Below, in pieces: positions 1-11,300 of a DNA stretch of 64,000 bases. Both the position numbers and the translations under genes were made by a program. A model generated the notes under the pieces. It had not been told where the DNA came from, made no database searches, and was given only the letters and a program-made list of their open reading frames with translations. Numbering within the stretch: the stretch's first letter is position 1; each line of letters starts with the position of its first letter. The DNA comes from Bradyrhizobium sp. B124 (GTDB lineage Bacteria; Pseudomonadota; Alphaproteobacteria; Rhizobiales; Xanthobacteraceae): assembly GCF_038967635.1 (NCBI RefSeq), contig NZ_CP152413.1, forward strand, positions 9,105,801-9,169,800. Reading direction: 5' to 3'.

Positions 1-1
1 G

Positions 2-649
2 ATGGGGCAGGAGAGTCCGATCGCTGCTGCGCCGCGCCTGACATTCGATATTCCGGCGCAACCTCTGACATCCGCACTGGAAAGTTATGGCGCCACGTCG
101 CGGCGTGAGGTGCTCTACGATGCGCGGCTTGCGACTGGCCGGCTCTCAGGCGAGGTGAGGGGTGTCTTCGCGCCTTCTGAAGCCCTACAGATATTGCTCA
201 ATGGCACCGGCCTTGTCGGCCGCCTGACGTCGGAGAATGCCGTGGTGATCGTGCCCTCGGCTCCGGCTGCCGGGCAGCCGACGACGCCCGACGTCGATGC
301 GCGAAAAGGCGATCCGGTCATTCGCGCCCGCTATTATGCCGTGGTGCAGGAGCGCGTTCGAGAGGCCTTCTGCAGGGACATGTTGCTGCGGCCGGGCCGC
401 TATCGGATCGCCGTGCAGTTCTGGATCGCTCCAACTGGATCCGTGCAACAGACCAGACTCTTGAGCAAGACAGGCGATGACCGCGTCGACAGCGCGATCG
501 AGACGACGCTGCGCGGATTGAGAATGAATGAGGTGCCGCCGCCCGGCATCTCGCAACCCCTCACGATGGTCGTTGCGGCGCATCCGTCGGAACGGGCGCA
601 GGACTGTGCCGGGATCGACGCCGTCCGGACCAGCGGTGGGGTGAATTGA
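2..649 (+). CDS. STN-domain, TonB-like signalling protein (VreA-like), 5' end probably cut by window
   Basis: Residues about 13-85 read as a secretin/TonB short N-terminal (STN) domain: FDIPAQPL, then SALESYG, an LSGEVRG segment and an ALQILLNGTG segment. Residues about 112-190 resemble the periplasmic TonB C-terminal fold (VQERVREAF, then PTGSVQQTRLL). There is no outer-membrane beta-barrel, so this is not a FecA-type receptor. STN plus TonB-like domain without barrel is the architecture described for VreA of the P. aeruginosa PUMA3 system. It would act in the periplasm, relaying a signal to the FecR-type protein two genes downstream. The visible frame starts at base 2 and has no signal peptide, which a periplasmic protein needs, so the true start is probably upstream of the window. 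The stop is 10 bases before the sigma-factor gene, indicating co-transcription. STN assignment is firm; the VreA parallel is inferred from architecture and context. Confidence 0.8.
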   Translation: MGQESPIAAAPRLTFDIPAQPLTSALESYGATSRREVLYDARLATGRLSGEVRGVFAPSEALQILLNGTGLVGRLTSENAVVIVPSAPAAGQPTTPDVDARKGDPVIRARYYAVVQERVREAFCRDMLLRPGRYRIAVQFWIAPTGSVQQTRLLSKTGDDRVDSAIETTLRGLRMNEVPPPGISQPLTMVVAAHPSERAQDCAGIDAVRTSGGVN

Positions 650-659
650 GCGTGCTGCG

Positions 660-1163
660 ATGAGCGACGCAACCCGGACCATGCTGCGCAGCTTCCTCGC
701 TGCCCGCTACGACGATCTCAAGCTGCGGCTGAGCCGCCGTCTCGGATCGGCGGAGCTTGCCAGCGATGCGTTGCAGGACACCTATGTGCGTCTCGGGCGG
801 GCCGAGGTGACGGGGGCGGTGCAAAGCCCGGCCGCCTATCTGTTCCGCATGGCCTTTAACGTCGCAATCGACCGGCAGCGGGCCGAGAAACGGCGACTGG
901 CCCGCAATGAGGTTCAGGATCTGCTTCATATTGTGGACGATGCGCCCGGGCCGGGTCAGATCACGGAGGCTCGCTTCGAGATCGAGGCCCTGGAGAAGGC
1001 GATCGCGGAACTGACACCGCGCCGCCGGGTCATCCTGCTGGCCGCGCGGCTTCAGGGAATGCCGCAGCGGGAGATCGCCAGCCGGCTGGGCGTCTCGTTG
1101 CGCCTGGTCGAGAAGGAACTCCGCCTCGCTCAGGAACACTGCGCGCTGAAGCTGGGAAAATAG
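660..1163 (+). CDS. ECF-family RNA polymerase sigma factor (FecI/VreI-like)
   Basis: This 167-residue protein has the two-domain layout of an iron-starvation-type ECF sigma factor. Residues about 8-80 form region 2 (LRSFLAARYDDLKLRLSRRL, then ALQDTYVRL and AAYLFRMAFNVAIDRQR). Residues about 112-165 form region 4 with a helix-turn-helix (LTPRRRVILLAARLQGMPQR, then EIASRLGVSLRLVEKEL). It would direct RNA polymerase to a small regulon, most likely including the giant exoprotein gene at 2.4 kb. It sits between the STN protein and a FecR-type anti-sigma factor, the standard cell-surface-signalling order. The ATG at 660 gives a full-length sigma factor; no strong ribosome-binding site precedes it, which fits translational coupling to the upstream gene. 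Family assignment is secure; the target promoter is not identified. Confidence 0.92.
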   Translation: MSDATRTMLRSFLAARYDDLKLRLSRRLGSAELASDALQDTYVRLGRAEVTGAVQSPAAYLFRMAFNVAIDRQRAEKRRLARNEVQDLLHIVDDAPGPGQITEARFEIEALEKAIAELTPRRRVILLAARLQGMPQREIASRLGVSLRLVEKELRLAQEHCALKLGK

Positions 1164-1257
1164 TTGTGCGGTTGATGGCTATCGCGAACGTCAAGTGGAT
1201 AGGCGGACGGTTCGGCCGCGGAGGCTGCCGTTTGCGTGCGCGGCGAGGCAAGTCCGC

Positions 1258-2253
1258 ATGACGTACGAAGGCGGCAAATCGACGATAGGGCTCGGCGCGA
1301 TGGAGCGGGAGGCACATGCCTGGGTGAGGCGCTTGACGTCCGGAGACGCGACAGTCGAGGACGCCGAGGCATTCCAGCTGTGGCGCCAGCAGAGCGCTGC
1401 CCATGCGATTGCCTTTGCCAAGGCTAGCAAGCTTTGGGAGACGGTTGGCAAAGCCGGCCATAACCTCCGGTATGACCCCGCGTCGCTGGGCATGTTGCTT
1501 GATGGCGAAGCGAAGCGCGTGATGACCCGCAGGCTGGTGCTCGCCGGCGGGCTTGCGACCGCCGCTGCCGCCGTCGGAGCGGTGACGCTGCGTCCCCCGC
1601 TCGAGCTCTGGCCGTCATGGTCCGAGCTTGCGGCCGACTACCGGACAGGTACGGGAGAGCAGCGCAAGCTCGCATTGAACGACAATGTGTCGATCAACCT
1701 CGACACACGAACCAGCATCGCGCTGCGCCCGGACCATGGTGACACCAGCCGCATCGAGCTGATCACGGGGCAGGCATCGGTCGCGACGGCCCAGCAGCAG
1801 TCAAGACCGGTGACAGTGATCGCCTCCAGTGGTCAAACGGTGGCAACGCAAGCCTCGTTCGACGTGCGCTACCTCGGAGCCGAGGTGCGCGTCACCTGTC
1901 TCGGCGGCGAGGTTCGCGTCGAGCATCAGGGAAACGCCCGTATTGTTCGTGAAAGGCAACAGATCGCCTATGACGAGAGGCGCATGAGCGACATCGTCGC
2001 GATCGATCCGGCCGTCGAGGCGGCCTGGCAAGAGGGATTGCTGATCTTCCGCTACACGCCCCTGCCCAAGGTGGTGGAGGAGGTGAACCGGTACCGGTCG
2101 GGCCGGATCTTCATCGTCAATGCCGAGCTGAACGCCCATCTGATCAACGGCCGCTTCCATATCGATCGGATCGACGAGGTTCTCCTGCAGCTCGAACAAG
2201 CCTTTGGCGTGAAAGCCAAAACGCTTCCCGGCGGCATTGTGCTGCTGAGCTGA
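1258..2253 (+). CDS. FecR-type anti-sigma factor / transmembrane sensor
   Basis: The N-terminal cytoplasmic part (EREAHAWVRRLTSGDATVED, then FQLWRQQSAAHAIAF) is the DUF4880 sigma-binding region. One membrane segment follows (about residues 86-104, LVLAGGLATAAAAVGAVTL). The periplasmic part carries the FecR core (DYRTGTGEQRKLALNDN, then GQASVATAQ and VATQASFDVRYLG) and ends in an STN-like motif. It would hold the preceding ECF sigma factor at the membrane until the STN/TonB-like protein signals. A longer frame begins at GTG 1195, but its extra 21 residues are arginine-rich and unlike the family, so I use ATG 1258; an ATG at 1300 is also possible. The stop lies 143 bases before the ATG of the giant haemagglutinin gene. 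No terminator is evident in that gap. Confidence 0.9.
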   Translation: MTYEGGKSTIGLGAMEREAHAWVRRLTSGDATVEDAEAFQLWRQQSAAHAIAFAKASKLWETVGKAGHNLRYDPASLGMLLDGEAKRVMTRRLVLAGGLATAAAAVGAVTLRPPLELWPSWSELAADYRTGTGEQRKLALNDNVSINLDTRTSIALRPDHGDTSRIELITGQASVATAQQQSRPVTVIASSGQTVATQASFDVRYLGAEVRVTCLGGEVRVEHQGNARIVRERQQIAYDERRMSDIVAIDPAVEAAWQEGLLIFRYTPLPKVVEEVNRYRSGRIFIVNAELNAHLINGRFHIDRIDEVLLQLEQAFGVKAKTLPGGIVLLS

Positions 2254-2396
2254 GGAAGCTCGGGCGGCTTGCAAAAAATTTCGCATCCGGCGTGCGGGTC
2301 GGCCCATTCGGGATCGTCACAGCCGCGAGGGTCTCGGTGCTGGCGCTGAGACGCGAAATCTTCGGCTGTCGTCGCCCGGCGCAAGAAAGCGATTCC

Positions 2397-5300
2397 ATGG
2401 TTCCCCGCCTCTCCAGGTCTCTCACCCGCGCGCCCGTTCGCACTGCATTGTTTGGCAGCGTCAGCGTCGTGGCACTTCTCGCCAATACGCCGGTGGTCGC
2501 GCGCCCGTTTGGATCGAGCTGGACGGTGTCACCGTCAGCCGCGGCGATGGCGGCGTCGCAGTCGGCAGCGCAGGACGCGGCAGCAGCCGCCAAGCAAGGC
2601 CAGGATGCGATGGCGCGGGCCACGCGCGCCATCCAGGCGATCCAGGGCCTGCAGAACGCGGCGCGCGCCGCGGCGCAGACCTCGCAGCGTTCGGTGACGC
2701 TGCCGCAGGTCGCGGTGCCCAACGGCCTTGCGCCCGGCGGCCTGCAGGTGGCGCCGGGGTGGCAGGGCGCGAATGCGCCGACGCAGGCGATCGACGCCAC
2801 CGGCCAGACCCAGGTCGGCATCGCGCAGACCAGGGCGCAGGCGATCCTCAACTGGAATTCATTCAACGTCGGCGCGCGCACTACGCTGACCTTCGACCAG
2901 CAAGGCCATGCGAACTGGGTGGCGCTCAACCGCGTCGTCGGCAGCACGGCGCCGAGCCAGATTCTCGGCAACATCAAGGCGGACGGCTCGGTCTATGTGA
3001 TCAACCAGAACGGCATCATCTTCGGCGGTGCGAGCCAGGTGAATGTCGGCTCGCTGATCGCCTCGACCGCCAACATCACCGACACCCAGTTCCTGCGCAA
3101 TGGCATCTACTCGCAGCAGGCGAGTGGCCAATACGTGCCGAGCTTCACCGATGCCCGCGGCGCGGTGAGGGTCGAGGCCGGCGCGCTGATCTCGACCAAC
3201 GCGCCGTCCTCGGTGACGCAGGGTGGCGGCTTCGTCCTGCTGATGGGAACCGAGGTCAGCAATGCCGGATCGATCAGCGCACCGCGAGGCCAGGTGCAGC
3301 TCGCCGCCGGCAACGACTTTCTGCTGCGGCCGGGTTACAGCACGGATGCCAACCAGGCCTCGACCACACGCGGCAACGAAATCTCGCCGATCGTGCGCGA
3401 CGCGATCGCGGCTGTCGGCAATTCCGGCCTGATCTTCGCCCAGCAAGGCGACATCACGCTTGCAGGCCGCGGCATCACCCAGGACGGGGTGCTTGTCGCT
3501 ACGACCTCGGTCAACACCCGCGGCACCATCCATCTCCTGAACGCAGCGTCCGATGCCGCGGGCAGCATCACGCTCGCCAGTGGCAGCCTGACCGCGATCC
3601 TGCCCGAGCTCAACAGCAGCGACACCGCGCTCGACAGCCAACGCGGCCAGTTGGTCGCCGATTCCAAGGCCTTCACCCACGCCCCGGTCGCCAACGCCCA
3701 GTTCGATAATCTTTCGCAGCTCGCCGACCGGCTCGACCAGGGACGTATCGAGATCGTCAGCGGCGGCAGCGTCAACTTCAAGGACGGCTCGACCACGCAG
3801 GCGCAAGGCGGCCAGGTGGCGGTCAGCGCCGGCCGCCGCGTCTTCGCCGAGAGCGGGTCGATCATCGACGTCTCGGGCGTGCGCGGCGTGCTGCTGCCGA
3901 TGTCGACCAACAACCTCCTGATCAACGTGCAAGGCAACGAGCTGCGCGACTCGCCCGCCAATCGTGATCGGGACAATCTGAAGAACGCGGACGTCTGGAT
4001 CGACGCGCGCGATCTGGTGCTGGTGCCGGCGGGCACCGGTGGCTATGCGACCGACCGCTACTATACGCCGGGTGGCCTGCTCGAGGTCTCGGGATATCTC
4101 GCCAATACCGCCCACCGGATCGGCGAGTGGGCCGCGGTCGGCGGTACCGTCACGCTGTCGGCGCAGGAAGTCGTCGCGCAGCAGGGGGCGGTGTTCGACG
4201 TCTCCGGCGGCTCGATCAGCTATCAGGGCGGCTACATCCGCACCACCAATTTCCTTGGCGCGGACGGCCGTCTCTACAGCGTCAACCAGGCACGCGCCGA
4301 TATGCAGTTCTACGGCTTCGGCGCGGGCTTCATTCGCGAGCACAAGCTCGGCGGCAAGGTTGCACCGAATCTGACCGAGGTCTGGACCAGCCCGTTCGGC
4401 AAGGGCCGCGTGACCACCCGCTGGGAGGACGGCTACACCATCGGCCGTGACGCCGGCTCTCTCGTCCTGTCCACGCCGACGGCAGTGTTCGAAGCTGATA
4501 TCGTCGCTGATGTCGTCACCGGCTCACGCCAGACGACGGCGCGGCCGGACGGCACCACCGACGGCTACAAGCTGTCTCAGAACGTCGCGCCGCTCCAGGG
4601 CAAGCTCGCACTCGGTGGCTATTCGGGGCTTGGCCTCACCAGTGCATCCGCCGCGCAGGTGATCTTCGGCCGAGCGCCCGAGATTACCGATGCGCTGAAT
4701 GCCACGTCGGTCCTGCCCGACGATCGCATCGGGACCGCATTGTTCAATTCGGACGCACTCAATGCCGCGAGGCTGGGCGGTCTCAGTGTTGCGAGCAGCA
4801 AGGACATCCTCGTCGAGGCGCCGCTCGAGCTTGCTCCTGGCGCGCAGGTGACCTTCATCGCACCGCATGTCGAGATCGGTGCGAACGTAACGGCGCATGG
4901 TGGCAGCGTGACGCTGACCAATCTCATGCATGCCGTGTTCGGTCAGGGGCAGAACGAGCTATGGTGGGCGCTCAACGATGCGAACGGCAAGGCGCAGGTC
5001 ACGATCGGCCAGAATGTCGCCGTCGATCTCAGCGGGTTGTGGAGCAACGAGCTGACCGGAACCGATGGATCCGGCCGGGCGCATCTGGATGGCGGCAATT
5101 TCACCGTTTCGACCACAGGCGGCATCACGCTTGCGAGCGGGTCGCTCATCGATGTGTCGTCGGGGGGCGCCATCCTGGTGAATGGCAAGACACAGGGCGG
5201 CAAGGGCGGCAATGTCAGTCTCGTCGCCAATGACTATTCGCATCTAGCCTGGACGCAGTTCTTCACCAATCCGCTCATCCTCGACGGCACCATTCGCGCT

Positions 5301-8300
5301 TACGGCTTCGGTGGCGGTGGCACGCTGACGCTGAACGCCGGCCAGGAGATCTCGATCGGCGAAGCCGTGGCCGATGCGCTGGTGCTCGATCCGGCGATCT
5401 TCCAGTCCGGCTTCACGGCCTACAACATCAGCAGCAACACGGGCATCCGGATCGGCGAAGGCGCCCGTGTGGACGCCGAGGTGCCGGTCTATCGCTTCAC
5501 CCCGCGCAGCTTCATCACGCCCAGCGGGAGCCTCGTCACGGAGGCCGCGGACCTCTGGACGCCTCCCAAATTCACGATCAATTCCTTCACGCGCAGCGCC
5601 ACGCAGCGCGTCGGCGCCGATCTGACCTTCTGGAGCCTGCATGATTTCACGCTGGCGAAGGGCGCGTCGATCAACGTCGATCCGGGGCGTTCGGTCTCGA
5701 TCTTCGCCAATCGGCAGACTGTCATCGATGGTGCGATCAGAGCACCCGCCGGCAATATCCTGATCACGAGCCTGCAGGACGCCCCCGGCGACACCCGCTA
5801 CAACATGGGTTACGGCGAGTTCGGCCTGACACGTTCGTTCTGGATCGGCGATGATGCGGTGCTGGATGTTTCCGCGCGTGATGCGGTGGGACGCGACGAC
5901 CGCGGGATCTCCTATGCAGCTGTGCCGGACGGCGGCACGATCCGCATCGGCGGCACGGGGGCGTTGGATCCCAAATATCCCGTCGTCAGCGATGCCTTCG
6001 TGATCGTTCGTCCGGGCGCGCTCATCGACGCGTCGGGCACCTCCGCGGTGGTCGATGTCCAGAGCGGCAACGGCTACATCCCGACGCTCGCCGCGAGCGA
6101 TGGCGGGACGATCTCGCTCTATTCCAGCTTCGGTATGGTGCTCGACGGCACCTTGCGCGCAGCGGCAGGCGGCAGCGGCGCGTCGGGCGGCGCGCTGAAC
6201 CTGACCATGTCGTGGCGCGGCTATATCGTCGGGCAGCCGAATGCAAATGCGCCCTACGCCGGCGGCGATCTGCCTGAGGCGTTCCAGAGGTCGCGCGATA
6301 TCACGCTCGTGCAAAACGCTGCGGGCAGCGGTCTAAACACTGATCTGTCGCCCGGTCAGGCCGATCCGGCTCTGCAGTTCGGGCGGACAGTCATTGGTGT
6401 CAACCAGGTCGAGAAGGGCGGTTTCGGCTCGCTCGCGCTCTATACGCGCGATCTGCTCGTCTTCGACGGCAATGTGGACCTCAGCCTGTCGCGTACTCTT
6501 CGGCTTTCGAGCGGCGTCATCGCCGCGGCGTCGGACACGCCAAACAGCACAATTCATCTGTCCGCGCCTTATGTCCGTCTTGATGGCGTCTACAACGCCG
6601 CAGATGCGCAGACGGCCGTGGGCTATGCTCCCGGGATCAACGATCTTCACGTCCGGAACCAGGCCGTGGGCGGCAGCTTCACCGTCGCAGGCAACTTGAT
6701 CGACGTTTACGGCTCTGTCCTGTTCGGAGCTACTGGCTCGCAGGGCAGTGGGGCGCTAGATCTCGGTCTCAGACGTCCTGTCAGCATTCCGTTCGATGCC
6801 CGCGGCTTTCATCAGGTCGCGTTGCAGAGCAGTGGCGATATCCGGTTCGGCAATGGCGGGCTCGATGTCGAGAATCTCGCGCTGACCGCCGACCAGATCT
6901 ATCCGTTGAGCGGCGCGGTTGCCACGATCGCGGTTGGGCTCCGTCCGAATGGAGCAAATGTCGCCTATGATCCGGACGCCCGTCTCGTCATCCGCCGCAA
7001 CGACGACCAGACGCCGGCGGTACCGGCTTCGGTGTTCGGCGACCTGATTTTTGTTGCCGGCAATATCGACCAGGGTGGCGTGCTTCGCGCGCCGCTGGGG
7101 CGCATTTGGCTCAACAGTGATACCGGGCCATCCAACGCGCGGATCGTCTTTCGCAGCGGAAGCATCACCTCCACGAGCGCAGCCGGCTTGATCATGCCGT
7201 TTGGCGGCACCTCGGATGGCATCACCTATCAAGGCGCGGACGGCACGCTGCACAATCTGGCGAGCGCGTTCTATGACGATCATTCGAGCAATGTAAGGAT
7301 CGCCAGTGGCGTTTCGATCAATGCCGCATCCGTTGTGGGTGAGCCGGGCTCGGTGCTCGATCTCTCCGGCGGCGGCACGCTCACCGGCGCGGGCTTCATC
7401 TCCGGCCGTGGCGGTTCGGTCGATGTGTTGAAGACCGCGCTCGTCAACGCCAATCCGGTCAACAGCTACAGCGCCGCGGGCAACAAGGTCTACGCCATCC
7501 TGCCTGGCTACGCCGCCGACTACGCGCCGGTGATCGCATCCAATGGCGCCGGTGATCCGGCGATCGGCCAGCAGATCACGCTTCCTTCGGGTGCGCCAGG
7601 ATTGCCCGCGGGCACCTATACGCTGCTCCCCTCGAGCTACGCGCTGTTGCCTGGCGGTTATCGCGTCGAGCTCGGCGCGACTGGAAAGATCATGATGGCG
7701 CCCGTGACCGCGGGCAATGGCTCGGTGGTCACGTCCGGCTATCTCGGCGTTGCCAACGCCGGAATCAGGGACACGCTGCCGACGCGGGTGATCCTGACCT
7801 CCGGCCAGACCACGCGGCTCTATTCGCAGTATAACGAGACCGGCTATGCCGATTTCGAGCGCGCGCGGGCCGCCCAGTTCGGTGGCTTCCGGTATCGTCT
7901 GCCGGAAGACGGCAAGGTCCTCGTATTCAATCTCTTCCCGTCGCCGGACAATACGAAATCGCTGTCCTTCGCCGGCACCGCGCTGTTCGACGGCGCCAAA
8001 GGCGGCGTTGACGGCACGCTGGTCATCAGGCCGCGCGATTCATCGGGTTACGGCGTGCTCGACATCACGGCGCCGGGGACCGCATCGATAGCGGGTCATA
8101 CGTCAATTTCGAGCGACGACATCAATGCCTTCAAGGCATCGACGGTGTTGCTGGGCGGCGCGAGCGTGTACTCCGAGGTCGATAATCCCGGGGCCGGTGC
8201 CAACATTTATTTTGACGGAGGCGCGACCACGGCCGTCAACCTGCTCGATGGCGCCACGATACGTGCGGGCCAGGTGTTCCTGATCGGCAAGACGGTCAAC

Positions 8301-11300
8301 ATGGCGGGCGGCGCGACCATCGACACGCGCGGACTGAGCAGCAACGTAATCGATTCCACGTTGGGCTACTTCTACGCCAACATATCTCCCGACTCCACCG
8401 CAAACCCTGCCTATAGTCCGGCTGTGCTCGCTGTCGCCAATGGCCGGTTCCAATTCCTGGATGCCGTCGGGCCCGGCAACATCAGCATCGCGAGCGGTGC
8501 CTCGTTGCTCACGGACGGCAGCGTGGTGCTGGCTGCGCCGGGCGGGCTCTCGATGGGTGACGTCAATTTCGGCGCGCGTTACCTCAACGTCACGCAGGAG
8601 CAGATCAATGTCGGCACCGCGGCCGCGCTTGCCGCGGCGCAGGCCGCAGGCCAACTGCCGTCGGGCTGGAATCTCACCCAGAGTGTGCTCGACAAGCTGC
8701 TGCGGCCGTCGACGACTGCCGGCAGCCCGACGCTCGAGCAACTCATCATCACGGCAAGCGGCGCCTTCAATCTGATCGGCAGTGTCGACCTCGACGCCAC
8801 GCGCCGGGGCGGCGCCTCCTCCGATTCCCTCAAATTCGTTCTCAATACACCGGCGATATATGGCCTCGGCTCCGCGGGCGACACCGCCGGCATCACAGCC
8901 GACACGCTGGTCTGGAACGGCATTCGCACGGGCAACGGCAGCACGACGAGCCCTTACGGCAGCCAGACGCCAGCCACTATCCTGCCCGGCGGGCCCGGCA
9001 CGGGATCGGGGCATCTCGCCATCACTGCCAGCGAGATTCTGTTCGGCTACGACGCCTCGCTGAGCAAGCCGACCGATGGCGCAGCGCTGAACCGCATTGC
9101 GCTTGGCTTCTCCGATGTCACGTTGACGGCTACGAAGCGCATCACCGCGAACAGCAACGGCACGCTGAAGGTGGGGCTCAGCCAGGACAGCACCGGCGCG
9201 TTGCAGGGCGGTGCGCTCACCATTGCGGCCCCGCTGATCACGGCGAGCGGCGGGGCTACGCTCGACGTCAGCGCGGGCGCGGCCTTGCGTCTGGTCGCAC
9301 CAGTGGGGGCCGTGCCCGCCGACACGCGTGGCGTGACGGATCTCGGCGGCACGCTCTCCTTCACCGGAGACAGTGTATTTGCCGACACCGCATTCGCCTT
9401 GCCGTCCGGCAAGCTGACGCTGAATGCGACGCACGACGTCGTGCTCGGCGCAAACGCCACCGTCGACCTGTCGGGCCGCGGCATCGCCTTCTTCGACGTC
9501 ACCAAGTACAGCTGGGGCGGCGATCTCATCCTGAACTCCGCCAACGGCAATATCGTCCAGAATGCGGGTTCGGTGATCGATGTCTCGGCCGTGAACAATG
9601 CGGCGGGCTCGATCGCGGCCAAGGCGATCGACGCCGCACATGGCCAGGTTTGGTTCGCCGGCACGCTCAAGGGATCGTCGACGGGCGATTACGACAGCGG
9701 CCAGTTCACGGTCGCAGCGCAGAATTTCGGCGATTTCGCCGCGTTGAATGCCAAGCTCAACGATGCCGGTTTCTTCGGCGCCCGCAGCTTCGATCTCCGC
9801 CAAGGCAGCCTAGTCGTCGGCGATGGCGTGAAGGCGCGCTATGTGGCGGTCTCGGTCGATCAAGGCAGCCTCACCGTCGCGGGCAGGATCGACGCGAGCG
9901 GGGCGAAGCCCGGCACCATCCGCCTGTCCGCGCGCGACGATCTCAGGCTCACCTCGAATGCCGTGCTCGACGTCCATGGCAATGTGCTTTGGATCGACAG
10001 CTACGGCGCGCCGATCGAAGCCAACAACACCGCGCATGTCGAACTCACCACCACGCACGGCACCATGACGCTGGCCGCGGGCGCGACCATCGACATGACG
10101 TCGCCGGATGGCGTGCAGCGCGGCAGGCTCGAGCTCAACGCGCCGCGCCGCGGCGGCACCGGCGGAGATGGTGCCGGCGCCAGCGATATCGCAATCGACG
10201 CGCGCGGGCAGCTCAATATTCGCGGCGCCGGCAGCATTGCGATGAACGGCTTCCGCACCTACGACCTTCCGGGCGGCAGCGTCATCGATCAGGCCTATCT
10301 CGATGGTCTGCACGACGACAGTACGGCATTCATCAACGCAGCGCTCCAGAATGGCGACTTGCAGAACCGCCTGGCCGGGCTTGCGGCCTATGGTTCTGCC
10401 TTCCATCTGCGGCCCGGCGTTGCCATCACCTCAAGCGGTGATCTGTCGACGAAGGGCGATCTCGATTTCTCCGGCTACCGCTATGGACCAAACGCCGATC
10501 CGGTCGTGCGCGGCTCCGGCGAGCCGGGCGTGCTTGTGGTCCGTGCCGCCAGCGATCTCAAGATCAACGGCAGCATCACGGACGGCTTCGCACCGCCGCC
10601 GGCGTCGCCTGACGCGGTGACCGTGATTGCTTCCGGCACGCTGCCGGCCGCCTACACCGTTCGGACCGATGGTGTCGTCCTCGGCAGCGGTTCGGCCATT
10701 CCGAGCAACGGCACAATCAACATGGAGCTGAATCTCACCGACGGAAGGGTCAGACAGAGCCCGAACGCCGCAAATCCGCTCCCTGTCGCGATTACCTTAT
10801 CGCAGGACTTCACTGTGAAAGGAGCCAACGTTCAGACCAGGAAGCTGAATGGCGGGCGTATCATCACGCCGGGAAAAACCTACAATCCCGGTGATACGCT
10901 TTTGACTGGCACAGTATTTCCGGCCGGCACCGTATTCGAAAAAGGCGTTTATTTTACCGGGCCGGTCTTCATCAACTCTGCCCTTTCCAACAATCTGGTT
11001 CTTCAGCCTGTGAAGCTGCCGGCGGGGGCCAGCCTTTACCTGTTTCTTGGGTACACGTTCACTGCCGATACGCCTCTGGCAAAGGGCACGATGCTGCCGG
11101 CCGGGATGACGAACGTCAATCTGACCGGGCCGGGCGATCGCGAGATCTGGGCGATCTCCCCGATGCTCGCTCCGGGAACGCAATCCTGGTCGATGCGCCT
11201 TGTGGGCGGCGCCGATCTTGCCAGCCCCGACAGCCGCATGTTGCAGACGGCGCCCGCGCTCGCCGGTTCGGGCAATGTCGTGTTGAGTGATCCGTTCAAC